This document shows positions 12,537-24,168 of a DNA stretch of 64,000 nucleotides, one piece after another. Each line of letters starts with the position of its first letter. The first letter of the stretch is position 1. The DNA is taken from NCBI GenBank assembly GCA_033239525.1, contig BSYO01000030.1, positions 4,750,850 to 4,814,849 on the forward strand. Reading direction: 5' to 3'. The position numbers and the translations under genes are program-made. This DNA is from Nepenthes gracilis (taxonomy: Eukaryota > Streptophyta > Magnoliopsida > Caryophyllales > Nepenthaceae). Below the pieces are notes generated by a model that saw only the letters and a program-made list of their open reading frames with translations, was not told the DNA's origin and did not search any database.

Positions 12537-14200
12537 TTAACAACAAAGACCGATACTATTAATATGATCTATAAAAATCTTTGGAGGTAGATCATTAATT
12601 AATGGATCTGTAATCATAAGTTTGGCACTAATATGCTTTATTGACATCTTTTATTTTTGATTTTCACTTCTAATGGTAAGATATTCAATTTCTATATATT
12701 TAGCACCATTTGAGTACTTATTGTTCTTTGAGAAGAATATTGCCGTAGAATTATCATAATAAATTTTTAGCGGCCTAGTTATACTGTCAACAATTTTAAA
12801 CCTTAAAATAAAACCCTGTAGCCATAATGCATATATAGTGGTTTCAAAGCATACCATAAACTCTACTTCCATTGTGGATATAGTAATCACAGATTACTTT
12901 ATATTTTTTCATAAAGTGCTTCTCTAGCTAAAAGAAAAATATATCAAAATGTAAACTTTCTGATATTTGAACATTCAATATAGTCTGAATCTGAATATCC
13001 CATCACCTCCAAATAATTGGACTTCTTTAAGCAAGTATGTAGCCATTAGTTCCTTACAAGTATCTCATCACTTTACAACTTTCCAGTGACTTATACTTGG
13101 ATTGATTTGGTATCATTCAAGCATGCAAACTGCGAAACTTATATCCGATTTGGTATAAGTTTGTGCATGCATTAAACTTTTTACAACAGACGCATAAGGA
13201 ATATTTTTTATTTGATTTCATTCCCATTCATTTTGTGGGAATTACATTAAACTGAATTTATCACTTTTTTAGATTGGAGTATTACTGGCTGCACAATTTT
13301 CCATCCAAATCTCTAAAAAATTTTCTTGATCTATTTTTTCGAAAAATCTCAACAATCCTTGTGATCTATCTCGAATTATTTCTATTCATATCATATAAGT
13401 TGCCTCATTCATATCTTTCATATCAAAATTTTTAAAGATATAGCATTTAGTTTTATGTAACAACCCGTGCGTACAAGTAATATATCATCAACATATAAAA
13501 CTAAAAATATAAACTTGCTATTACTGACCTTCAAATATATATACCATTCAATGGTATTTCTGTAAAATTAAAGGATAAAATAGTATTATAAAATTTAAGG
13601 TACCATTGTCGTGAGACTTGTTTAATATTATATATTAATTTTTTTAATTTACAAACTAAGTTCTCTTATCCTTCGACTAAGAATCCTTCAAATTATTTCA
13701 TGTAGACTTCTTCATCTAAACTTTCATTTAAAAAATAGTCTTTACATCTATTTGTGAAAAAATCAAGTCAAAATGTGCTATTAATGTCCTTATAATTCTT
13801 AAGGAGTCCTTTAAAATTGAAAAAAAAGTCTTCTTATAATCAATTCTATTATTTGAGTATAATCTTTGGCAACAAGTCTAACCTTATATTGTTTAATATT
13901 GCCTTTAGAGTCATATTTAATTTTAAATATCCATTTACAACCAACTATTCTGCAACCTTTAGGCAATTAGACGAGATCTCAAATTTTATTATGTGACATT
14001 GATTTTAACTCATATTTTATGGTATTAATCTATTTAAAAGAATTATTTCTTTCTATGACTTGTTAAAAAGAAATAGGATCATCATATATCCCTATATCAT
14101 ATTCAAATTCTTATAAATAAACCAAATAATTATTTAAAAAAAATAGATCATCCTTCTCTATGAGATCTTCTTAATACTACTTCTTATAATTATTCTATAT
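12537..14200 (-). pseudogene. pol: Ty1/copia reverse transcriptase and RNase H remnant
   Basis: Minus-strand pol with many stops. RT pieces from N to C: LPKGCRIVGCKWIFKIKYD and DSKGNIKQYKVRLVAK (13850-13970), LVCKLKKLIYNIKQ with SRQWYLKFYNTI (about 13570-13670), and the catalytic block LYVDDI at 13480-13500, its two Asp codons intact. RNase H is the open frame 12651-12890: STMEVEFMVCFETTIYALWL, then IYYDNSTAIFFSKN and GAKYIEIEYLTIRSE. After a frameshift the C-terminal tail HISAKLMITDPL..DLPPKIF continues to about 12540. Family knowledge: these convert element RNA to DNA in cytoplasmic particles. Clearly defective here. Confidence 0.9.
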
Positions 14201-14319
14201 TTTATTCAATGATGACATTCTTATTATGGAGTATAAAATTACTTATTTGTTATTAAATAGTAATCAGAATAATAATTTTTTAAAAAATTATGAGTATAGG
14301 GATTATATTCTAATTTCTT

Positions 14320-15110
14320 TAATCTTCACATTTTATAAAATATCACTCCCACTGATTTACCATTATCAAAGAATTTGACATTATCAATTTTTATTATTCT
14401 CATATTAAGATTAAGATAGTAAAACTTATACCATTTAGATTTTTTTGAATAAGTAATGAAATATCCAATAACAGTTCTAAAATTTAATTTTTCTCTGTGG
14501 ATTATACATTTTACCTCTATTGGACATGCCAAATGTGTAGCTATTGTATACCTGATTTTCTTCCAATTCATAATTAAAAAGAGTTTTTGGAACCGCTTTA
14601 CTAGAAATCTGGTTAAGAATATATATAGCAGTCTTAAGGATTTCTATCCACAAAAATTTGGATAAAGAGGAATTAGTCAATATATTACTAATCATATCTA
14701 TTAAGGTACGATTATACCGTTCAGCAATACCATTCTACTATGACATCCCTAGTATAGTGCATTGAGCACATATGCTATCATTTTCTAACAACTTCGCAAA
14801 AGGGTCAGGATATTATCCTGATTCATCATATTTATCATAATATGGATCATTTCTATTAGATCAAATGACTTTTATATTTTTACTTACTTATCTTTCAGTC
14901 TCAATTATATATATTTCTAAATCATTTACGCTCTCAGACTTTTTATACAATAAATAAATATAATAATAACGTGAAAAGTTATCGTTAAATGTGATGAAAT
15001 ATTTTTCTCCCCCTAAAGATGGAGAGTTAAAAGAGCCAAAAATGTATGTATGGATAATCTCTAAAAATTTGTACTTCTCATAGCATTCTTTTCTATATGT
15101 TAGGTTTATT
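14320..15110 (-). pseudogene. pol: Ty1/copia integrase remnant
   Basis: Minus-strand integrase core and C-terminal part. EIIHTYIFGSFNSPSLGGE and YFITFNDNFSRYYYIYLL (about 14960-15090) align with the usual HTD...YFITFIDDYSRY block, but the first catalytic Asp is Tyr. SNRNDPYYDKYDESG replaces the usual SDRG.EY, so the second acidic residue is also changed. [11 protein letters not shown] keeps the catalytic Glu. 14477-14695 gives [20 protein letters not shown], and 14326-14571 the C-terminal IGYFITYSKKSKWYKFYYL. Integrase would insert the DNA copy; this copy cannot. Confidence 0.9.
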
Positions 15111-15705
15111 TTTCTTTAATATAATCCACATATATATCAAGATTGGAGAAATAAGGGTTACACAAAATGCTTTCTTTCACTAATCTTTTCGTACGATCAT
15201 TAGATATATGACTCGATCTTTTATGTAATAAGAAAGAAGAGTTTTCGTCCATACGATTATATTTTATACCTACATTATAATGTATGGTTATAAGAAGCTC
15301 AACAAAATATTGGTCAAGGTTTATTTTGTGGAGGCTATCAGAAAGAATTTTTAAAACAAAGAAGGTCTTATTTTTGTATATATTTACTCTTTTATTTTTA
15401 AAATTCAAATAGTAATCTTGAATATCAAATTTGAAAATGAAAATGAGATTTATGAAAATTGAAAGTGCATATAGTGCTTCCAATAAATTCAAATATAATC
15501 AAATATTAAGAAATAAATGAAAAGTTTTAATTGCAGAAATAGGAACTTTGACACCATCTCTTAAGATAATAAAATTTTTATTTTTGTTTAAAATTTGTAT
15601 TGTAAGGAATCTCTACATCGATTTAGAAATATGAACATTAGAGCCAAATCGAACTATCGGGTATTAGAAGGAATTTTAATTAAGTTTGATTCAAAATAAA
15701 TATAA
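15100..15705 (-). pseudogene. pol: Ty1/copia protease end and pre-integrase zinc domain
   Basis: Reading leftward from 15705 the frame gives FESNLIKIPSNTR, then DLAL where DSGA (protease active site) is expected, then DGVKVPISAIKTFHLFL and LYALSIFINLIFIFKFD. The 128-codon frame 15106-15492 continues to the GAG-pre-integrase block SSHISNDRTKRLVKESIL..NLDIYVDYIKEK. The His/Cys zinc ligands are partly lost, and about 60 residues normally between NKR and the zinc block are missing. The sequence stops at 15705 because element 2 is inserted there; copia coding continues at 20810. Confidence 0.85.
15701..15705. other. Target duplication of element 2, left copy
   Basis: tataa here against tatag at 20810-20814 (4 of 5). 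Removing element 2 and one copy brings copia zinc-knuckle and protease coding together. Confidence 0.65.
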
Positions 15706-16853
15706 TGTGATGGATCGACCAATTCTACCGAAAATCCTGTAGAATTCCGTATATAAAACAGATGCCGGCCAAATACAAACTTATACAAATCCCCATAAAG
15801 AGTCCCTAAATACAAACAGCATATACACAGGATCCCTAAATGTTACAACAACCACACGGCTAGCACCGACGTTGTAACTCTGATATGACGTCGGCTCAGA
15901 TAGGATGCCGACTAAGAAACCCAATATAACCATAAAAGGAAACCTGTGAAAGCATAATATCCATTTTACACAACGAAAACTAAACTGTGTGTCCATTATC
16001 ATCATCGAGATATATATACATAACCGTAGGTATCAAAATAAATAATACATTATCCATGTCTCATACAAAATAAAAAAAAAACTAGGTCCTCAAGAGCTCT
16101 CCAATCCGTATCAGCTACCTATCATACGTTTACAGCCTATTCGGACTAATCGAGCAAAATAGCTTGCTAATTTGGAAAGAAAAAGAAGTAAGGGTGTACT
16201 AACAACTCAATAAGTACATCATATTAAAAAGCAATAGGTAATATAAAAGAAATTAAGTAGAAGAAAGATATTTAATCATGAGAGAGATGCATAATCTCAA
16301 TTCAATATATGCTTAAAACTTGAAATATATGCTTATACGAGGTCCGGGTACAGGTCTAGGGTTTCACAAACGGAAATCCACATAAAACTGTCAAATTAGG
16401 TATCAAATCGGTAAATTAACTTATATAGGATATGGGTAATCTAGTCCCAAACTAGGCAAAAGACCCAAAAATCGAAAGCCGAAACCACCTAGGGCGCAGG
16501 TGAACAGTACCGGTATGAAATGAATGTGCATGAAAAAGAAAAAGAAGAGTATGGGTACACTTGTCTCGACCCGAACTATAACATTTCCAACTAGTTTGAA
16601 GTCAAAATTGGATTTGGGGACCCCAGTTTCCTCCTCTTCTCCTTCGCACAGTTCTCTCCTCTAGCGCAGCTCTCCACCGTACATCGTTGCTGTTCCGCCT
16701 CTCATGGCCGCCACGGCCTTGCACGCGAGCTATCGCCACTCCCGCTGTCCATTGCAGTCACCGCAGCCTCTGGTGAAGCCCTCCTCTCTTTCTCCCCTCT
16801 CTTCCCCTGCAAAACCCTTCTCCTGTTATTCCTCACTGCTTCCATGTTATATG

Positions 16854-16887
<34 letters not shown>

Positions 16888-17075
16888 TCTGTTTTCTTTA
16901 TTCTAAACCCAAATTGATACTCGAATAACCGAACAAGTGTATTTCGGGGGCCAACCCAAAAATCTATATATTTTTTAAAAATTTATAATATTTAATTAAT
17001 TTTTATTACACCTAAATTACGCAAAATAAATAAATAAACCCAATTAAATCAGATAAAAATATTTGGGATATTACA
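15706..17075 (-). mobile_element. 3' LTR of gypsy element 2 (family A)
   Basis: Minus-strand LTR: opens TGTAATATCCC at 17075, after a purine-rich AAATTGAGAAAAA tract, and closes CCATCACA at 15706. The 15706-16290 part matches 19066-19650 closely. Compared with the 5' LTR it lacks the segment equivalent to about 19655-20575 and keeps one the 5' LTR lacks (about 16390-16900), so the two are complementary deletions. The donor-like site reads GAG|ACAAGT (minus, about 16566). It contains an (ATT)n microsatellite near 16855. Confidence 0.85.
16855..16882. repeat. (ATT)n microsatellite
   Basis: About nine ATT/TTA units inside the 3' LTR of element 2. Confidence 0.8.
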
Positions 17076-19051
17076 TTTTTCTCAATTTATAGAAATTTCG
17101 TCATCAAAATTTAACGAATCTCAAAATTTTATAATCGGAGGTAATCTTTCTAGATTTTTTCTAGAGTTCCCAAGTCATTTTCTCGATTAAATAATTGTCC
17201 CGGGGAACCTTAAACATCTGAATTGTTCCAATCCTTATTACCCAATGTGTGCTATAAAAAAAATCTAAATGTACCAAGTTCGAAGGTAAATCAAACTTAT
17301 TAGCTACCTCTCCGATTTAGCTCAAAATCTTAAATAGCTAACAATCCTTGCTTTAACTTATGCTAGGCCTCAAAGATGATCATTCCTTTTGAGCCTCAAA
17401 TTGAACCTTAAAATATGTGGGTTTGCCACATTTTCGCTGTGAAACTCTAATTAATTATCTAACCACGAATCACTTTCTGTAATTCATCACCATATCTAAT
17501 TCAATTTGACGCCCAAAATTCTTTGATCGAGTTTGACTAAGGTTTCGGCATAAATCTCAAATCACAATCAAATCTCAACGTCAAAATACCTTATATTTTC
17601 ATCATTCCATTGGTATGTTGACAAACCGATATATCACTGGAACACATGATCCAAATTGACAATGAATGGGCAACTTATTAACCAATCAGCAATTTTTTAT
17701 ATTGCAAACATGATCATTCACTTTAACCCTCAATCATATCCTGAGACCTAGGGAAGTTGAGAGCCCACACACACTTTAGCCATTTTGATTAATCATTTAT
17801 TTGCGTATTAAAGATCTCCTTACTACTTTCATCCATGACTCCTATTGAACACCTAGGTTACGTGATAGCTATAGGCCTAAGAAAATCCTAAAATATCAAC
17901 ACAACTAAGGCAAGATCCTTAATCTTCAGATTACGATTAACTTAGAAGATACAATTGAGATGATCAATCAATAATTTGACACAACCTCAAATTTTCACCT
18001 AAGCATTAAAACCTAAATACTCAGTAAATTTATCATCTCGTTAGCATACCAACGAGTTGATATATTTGACTGATGTGCATTGCCCAATTTCAAGATAAAA
18101 GAAACGTCCTCAAAAACTAATCCACAGTTATTTCAACTTTCAAAGTCCTTACCGTTCCAATAATCTCGAAGCAAAATTACAAGGACATTTTATCTCTTAA
18201 ACATGTTATCTATTTGCGCTAATGCAAGATCATGTCCTTTGCATGACATGACTACTTAGACCATAGGATTAACTAGACAGCAACTTCACCCATAAGCAAA
18301 ACCTATAAACCCTCGAAGTAACGATCTCAATTGCTAACTTCAAACTACAGTTGGGGGTAATCCCGATCATCGGTTTCTCCCTCAATCAAAAGGGCAATCA
18401 CCTACAACTAAGGTAAAAAAAGCATAATTCCAAATTTTTCCTCAAGGCATCACATGCTACAACAATACACTTGATCCATCGAGGATATTGGATTCGATAA
18501 CCAGAATTGACTCTAAGTTATTCAAACCTCAAGCCATCGATTCCACCCAATCCATCATACTTGATCATTCTTTCAAACATCCCTTCTTAGAAGTTACTAC
18601 TCTGAGGGCCTCAACCTAGAGCCAATCACCTAAACATCAAACCAAAACTGATTAACCTAGACTTCGGATCAACACCGATCAACTCAAACACTAAATCAAC
18701 ACTAATCAAATTTAAACCTCAAAGTGTCTCCCTACAACTCCCCTCGACCCCATCTTCGACCATTACCATGAATAGGCCTTCGCATAGGAGCCATTGTGGT
18801 TTCTAATACCCTATCTGAAGGCAACGCAATACATGTTAGGTTGCACTTCTGATATTAATGAGGACTTTATAAGCTAGACAATCGGACTCATTTTCTATCT
18901 CTGACTTAGTTCAAGCATGAGCTAGCCAACCAGAATAACTAAATCTGTTTAATCTAATTTAATTGTCCTATATATACATCTACTTCTCCAATCGATCTTA
19001 ATTTATCTTAAACTTCCGTATAAGATTCAGATCAATCCTAAGGCATCCTTT
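17076..19051 (-). pseudogene. Internal region of element 2, gag-pol decayed beyond recognition
   Basis: The minus strand is stop-riddled. Two ends are recognisable. A gag-like start MAPMRRPIHGNGRR lies at 18794. Near the 3' end YLIEKMTWEL (17165-17190) matches the 'EEATWEL' C-terminus of chromovirus integrase. Between them I see no protease, RT or RNase H. Several stretches are clearly homologous to the interior of element H: 18500-18560 to 59460-59520, 18235-18350 to 61400-61520, and 17850-18060 to 61890-62140. They are not homologous to elements 1 or 3. Either a strongly diverged pol or a non-autonomous interior. Confidence 0.6.
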
Positions 19052-19063
19052 TCTCTGATACCA
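19052..19063 (-). other. Primer-binding site (element 2)
   Basis: Minus-strand TGGTATCAGAGA, exact initiator Met tRNA type, two bases from the 5' LTR end at 19066. Confidence 0.9.
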
Positions 19064-19065
19064 AT

Positions 19066-20809
19066 TGTGACAGATTGACCAATTCTACTGAAAATCTGAT
19101 AGAGCTTTGTCTATAAAACAGACGTTCATCAAATACAAATCTATACAAATTCCTGTACAGAGTCCCTAAATACAAACAACATATACATAGGATTCCCAAA
19201 CACCACAACAACGACACGGGTGGCACTAATGTTGTAATTCCGGCACGACGTTGGCTGAGATAGGATGCCAACTAAGAAATCCAACATAACTACAAAAGGA
19301 AACCTGCGGAAGCATAATATCCATCATACACAGTGAAAACTAAGCTATGTGTCCATCATCATCATCGAGATATACATATACATAATCGTAGGTATCAAAA
19401 TAATAATACATTATCCATGTCTCATACAAAATAAAAAAAAACTAGGTCCTTAAGAGCTCTCCAATCCGTATTAGCTACCTATCATACGTTTACAGCCTAT
19501 TCGGACTAATCGAGCAAAATAGCTTGCTACTCTGGAAAGAAAAAGAAGTAAGGGTGAGTTAACAACTTAGTAAGTGCATCATATTAAAAAACAGTAGGCA
19601 ATATAAGTGAAGTTAAGTAGAAGAAGGATATATAATCATGAGAGAGATGCATAAACAGGAATATGGTCAAGTGTGCTTTGAAATGAAATTTACTTTTTCT
19701 TGGAGTATAATTTATGTATAATTATTCATCTTTGCGGATCAGGGTCAGTATGCCTTACTAACTAAAGATGCAGGAGAACGAGGAAGGATTATAATATCCC
19801 TCATAATTTAAGATCGAACAACATACTCAATGTCCAATAACAAACTTTTGCCTAGAAAAGGCCGAACACAACGTGGTATAGCGGTATGCCTATCACCCGG
19901 ACATAGAGGGCTGATAAAATGCTATCCTAACCTCCCGGGGACTAGAGGCAATCCTTATCTTTCTACAATAATATCCTAAGGCTTGCTAATAGTATTATCC
20001 GCTACAATACGTAGCCGAAGTAATCCTCGAGTCTCTATTGTAATGCTAATGGCAGGCCAATGGGTATTACCTTCATAGCACAATTCTATGATCCTAATTT
20101 CATAGTTTCTTATTTATTTGAGGGAAGGTTCACCATAATTTAATTCACAATATCACCATTCGGGAGAATGATTCAATCCCATATCACATTATGGACTTCC
20201 CTCCGTTTACATATACGATTATTATCTTTCCTTTGAGTTTAAATCTTTTTACAAATCAACTTGGATGTACGGACAATATAATACATAGGAAGGATTAGAA
20301 TTCCTTACCACATTAGGCAATTATCACTTCGGGGCCTGTCGGGACGCATTTCCTTCACAATGAAACACAAACACATTTTTTTTTTGGGCTTCTAATTGAA
20401 CATATACAATAAGACATGAATTTCATAACAATTAGGTCGGTTGGAAGTATGCAAAATTCTCAGTTATTCTCGAGTCAACCGTGCCACGTGTGAACAGCGC
20501 CTGATTGCGCATATTGGATAATTCTTAAAATTTCGGGTATCCAATGGGTAAATTACCAAATTCGAGTCATGGGTAATCATAACCTCAATTCAATTTATGC
20601 ATAAAATTTAAAATATATGCTTAAATGAGGTCCGTTTAAAATCCAAATTGATACTCAAACAACCGAACGGGTGCACTTTGGGTGCCGGTCCAAAAATTTA
20701 AATATTCTCTAAAATTTTATAATATTTAATTAATTTTTATCTCATCAAAATTATTTAAAATTAACAAATAAATCCAATTAAATCAGATAAAAATATTCAG
20801 AATATTACA
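19066..20809 (-). mobile_element. 5' LTR of gypsy element 2 (family A)
   Basis: Minus-strand LTR: opens TGTAATATTC at 20809 and closes CTGTCACA at 19066, next to the primer site. A clear acceptor-like sequence AACTCACCC..TTTCTTTCCAG is read on the minus strand at about 19532-19562. The segment equivalent to 16390-16900 of the partner LTR, which would include the donor and TATA region, is missing. Confidence 0.88.
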
Positions 20810-21600
20810 TATAGACCAAAAGATTACCTTTGTTTTTGAACCAAGTCTTTTTTCATTGCAATCTTTTTTAAAGTATCCCATCTTTTTACAAAAACGACAC
20901 ATTGTATTGCTTTCCTTCTTTTGAGTTCTAATACCATAATGGGGCTCCTTTTTTTTCAATGGTCCAGCCTTAATGCTTTCTCTTTCTCTTCCTCTTTCTT
21001 TTACTGCCATAACCTATCAAATTTATTAAATAAATTTCTTATTATTTGAATCTTGTCTCCTTTTGAACAAACATACTTCCCAATTCATTAATATTTTACT
21101 TATTTTTAATAGTATTATAATAAAATTTGAAAGTCCCATGTCGAGAAAGAAAAAAATTCATTATAAATTGGATAATAAAGGATTCATTCACATCTATACC
21201 GAGGGCTTTAGGTTTGGTAGCCAACTTGGTCATATCAAGAATATATTCATGTATTCTTTGAGTACTATCAAACAAAATGTTAGTAAGCTGTGCAATCAAC
21301 GTTTCCTTAAGATATTTATCCACAGATCAGAAATACTTTTTAATAGTTTTCAATAAATCTTAGCGTTTTAAATTTTAGGAAGTGTTGACTTAATATTTTT
21401 GCCATAGTCATTGTCATAAATATCATTCTTATTCTATTCGATTTTTTCTATATACTAAAATAGAATTTTTCTTCCTCACTACTTGTATCAGTAATAGCAG
21501 CGGATTTCTTCAACTGTAATACTATATCAAGATCTAATGTATCAACATGAAACTAGATTTACTCAAGCCAATTAAAAAAAAATTAGTTCAATTGAATATT
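20810..21600 (-). pseudogene. gag: Ty1/copia gag remnant (5' portion of the split element)
   Basis: Minus strand. 21480-21560 reads TLDLDIVLQLKKSAAITDTS, the usual early gag block. 21096-21323 reads DKYLKETLIAQLTNILFDST and IHEYILDMTKLATKPKALG, the capsid core of the copia UBN2-type gag. 20783-21010 carries the nucleocapsid knuckle CRFCKKMGYFKKDC, in which the zinc-binding His is Tyr. Coding is interrupted at 20810 by element 2 and resumes at 15705, in the protease. Upstream, element 3 is inserted at 21714. ORF 21063-21356 on the plus strand is a shadow. Confidence 0.88.
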
Positions 21601-21709
21601 AAAACAGAAGAAGTATGAGAATGCGGTGAAATCGCAACAGATATTGCAATAAAATAACTTGCTTAATATTAATACTTTGAATTAACAAATAGGAAGAATA
21701 TAAAATATA

Positions 21710-21714
21710 AATAG
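21710..21714. other. Target duplication AATAG of element 3, left copy
   Basis: Identical to 26179-26183, immediately outside the two LTR ends. Confidence 0.85.
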
Positions 21715-21896
21715 TGTGAGGTTCTGATTTTCTTAACATCATAATTAAGAGATAATTATGTTAATATAATTAAGATTAAGCTTATTCAAGTGAAATAATT
21801 AGGTTCAGGGAATATAGGAAAAATCAGTGAGGGGCGCTTGTCGGGCGCTTTAGGTGGTGCCGCGAGCACCCAAAGTAGAAGCGACAGTGCCTGTTG
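21715..21896 (+). mobile_element. 5' LTR remnant of element 3 (first about 180 bases)
   Basis: Opens TGTGAGGTTCTGATTTTC like 24169. It runs through the 'aggttcagggaatatagg' block and the GC-rich segment, then breaks at about 21896 into RNase H-side coding sequence. The rest of the 5' LTR, the primer site, gag, protease and most of RT are deleted. Confidence 0.85.
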
Positions 21897-22520
21897 GGCA
21901 CTCGTGATCAGTTGGATCTGAAGAAAGTTGAAGCTGTGATCAGTTGGAGTCAACTGACGATTGTGACAGAGGCCCGTAGCTTTTTGGGTATGGTTGGTTA
22001 TTATCTCTTCTTCGTGGAAACTTTCTCTCAGATTGCTTTGCCTCTTACCCATTTGACGAAGAAGGAAGCAAGTTTTGATTGGATGGAAAAGTGTGACTGA
22101 AGTTTTTAGGAGTTGAAAGATCATTTGACTTCGGTACCGATCTTGACTATCCCTGATGGTTTGGGTGGTTTTGAGGTGTATTGTGATGCTTCGAAGGTTG
22201 GCCTCAGATGTGTCTTGATGTAAAATGGAAAGGTTGTAGCTTATGGATCTCGGCAATTAAAGAACCATGGTAAGGTGGTAGCCACCGTTGTTTTTGCAGT
22301 GAAGATATGGAGGCACTATTTGTATGACAAGAAGTTTCTTGTGTATTCTAATCACAAGAGCCTCAAATACTTGTTCTCCCAGAAAGAGCTGAATATGAGA
22401 TAGTGGAGGTGGATCGAGTTTCTTAAGAATTATGATTGTGAGATCTACTAATAGCCAACGAAGATGAATGTGATCGCAGATACCTCGAACCGTCGGACCG
22501 ATTTTATAGCAAGACTGTAG
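21897..22520 (+). pseudogene. pol: Ty3/gypsy RT thumb and RNase H remnant (element 3)
   Basis: Starts in the RT C-terminal region (DLKKVEAVISWSQLTIVTEA, SFLGMVGYYLFFVETFS, PLTHLTKKEASFDW), then a stop at 22098. RNase H follows: VPILTIPDGLGGFEVYCDAS with the first catalytic Asp; a short deletion removes the HDLELA block (second acidic residue); VVFAVKIWRHYLYDKKF; YSNHKSLKYLFSQKEL, in which the catalytic Asp of YTDHKSL is Asn; and NVIADTSNRR, which keeps the last Asp. Three in-frame stops. Not active. Confidence 0.92.
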
Positions 22521-22639
22521 ATCAACTAGATGGAGATAATGGATTGCTTGAAGCTTTGTAATATCCAGCGCTATATCAAAGGCAATAGGATGATGTTGTC
22601 TTTCTTGCAGATGTTGCCCGAGATCCTTTAGAGGATTAA

Positions 22640-24100
22640 GAAAGGGCAGACAAGTAATCCATTCTTGATGGATATCGTTGGAGACCTTGATCGAGACTTC
22701 TATAGAGATTTTAGTATTCGTGCTGATGGAGTCTTGAGATTCCATAAGTGTTCGTGTGTACCTGATGATAAGGATTTGAAAGAAAAAATCATGAAAAAAG
22801 CTTATCATACCAGGTACACTATCTATCCTAAGATAAATAAGATGTACTAGGATTTGAAAAAGATATTCTATGGAGAAATATGCAGAGAGAGATAGTTGCA
22901 TTTGTTGGTCGATGCTTGGTTTGTCAGCAGTTGAAAGCTGAAAGGAGGAAGCCCTTGGGATTGTTGTAACCCTTGCCCATTTCGAGTTGGAAGTGGGAGG
23001 ACATTTCCATGAATTTTGTTTCAAGCTTGCATAGGACCCCGAGGAATCACGTTGCAATTTTCCTTATTGTGAATCGGCTAACAAAATAAGCTCATTTTTT
23101 AGTCATTTGGATGACGTACTCTCATGATCGTCTCGCGCAGTTGTACATCAATGAGATTGTTAGACTGAACAGTGTGCTAGCTTCTATTTTGTCCGATCAT
23201 AATCCACGTTTCCTCTCAAGTTCTGGGAGAGTTTACACTTAGAGTTAGGGACGAATATGAAATTCAACACGGCGTGTCACCCTGAGACAAATGGCCAGTC
23301 TGAGTGGACGATTTAGATTTTGGAGGATATGCTTAGAGCCTCGGTGATGAAGATGAGAGGGAATTGGGATGATCACCTGTTGTTGGCTGAATTTATGTAT
23401 AATACACCAAAAAAAATTTATGGTATAATATACCAAAAAAAAAAAGAATTTATGCATAATAATTGTTTTCAGGCGATTATCGGTATGGTATCTTTTGAGG
23501 CTTTGTATGGTAGGAAGTGCCGGTTTCATATTCATTGGGAGGAGATAGGAGTAGGCAATTATTGGTTCCAGATGTGATTTGGGAGACATTAAAAAAGATT
23601 ACGGTGATTTTTGAGAAGTTGAAGATAGCACAAAGTCGGCAGAAAAATTATGCGGATCGGAGGAGATTTGAGCTCAGATTCGAGGTTGGAGATTTTATTT
23701 TCCTCAAGGTGTCACCATGGAAGGGAGTCTTCAGATTTTGTGTTAAAGGGAAGCTAAAGTTGCAATTTATTGGACCCTTTGAGATCCCGGAGAAGGTTAG
23801 AGAAGTGATATATTGTTTGGCATTACCACTGAGTTTGGCCGAGGTGCACATCTTCCATGTCTCGATGTTGAGGAAGTATGTCAATGATCCAAGGCACGTC
23901 ATCGATTACAGCCCTTTAGTTATTCAAGAAGACTTATTGCATTTAGAGAAACTTGTTCAGATTCTGGATCGAAAGGATCAAATATTGCGCTTGAAGACTA
24001 TCCCTCTCGTGAAAGTTTTGTAGAAGAATCATTCCTGCGAGGAGGTAACGTGGGAGAGGGAGGACGAGATTCGAGACAAGTATCCCCATTTATTTTGAGG
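22640..24100 (+). pseudogene. pol: Integrase with chromodomain-like end (element 3)
   Basis: The most complete integrase in the window, still broken. Zinc-binding region 22660-22935: FLMDIVGDL, KAYHTRYTIYP with the second His changed to Tyr, and CLVCQQLKAERRKP. Core: WEDISMNF, where the catalytic Asp is Asn; SILSDHNPRF keeps the second Asp; NGQSEWTI keeps the Glu. A short A-rich duplication interrupts it at 23391-23465. C-terminal part 23517-24023 is open for 168 codons: AQSRQKNYADRRR, VGDFIFLKVSPWKGVFRF, GPFEIPEKVREVIYCLALP (GPY/F module), VSMLRKYVNDPRHVIDY, and VQILDRKDQILRLKTIPLVK (chromodomain II). The frame then shifts to EEVTWEREDEI and ends YPHLF. Confidence 0.92.
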
Positions 24101-24154
24101 TATGTCTTCTTGTTTAAGTGTTAAAATTCGTTAATTTTGAGGACAAAATTTTCT

Positions 24155-24167
24155 AAGTGGGGGAGAG
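24155..24167 (+). other. Polypurine tract (element 3)
   Basis: AAGTGGGGGAGAG, one base before the LTR-opening TGTGAGG. Confidence 0.85.
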
Positions 24168-24168
24168 T

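Noticed and set aside
21786..23057. 156- and 266-codon minus-strand ORFs
   Set aside because: Antisense to RNase H and integrase of element 3, whose family motifs read on the plus strand.
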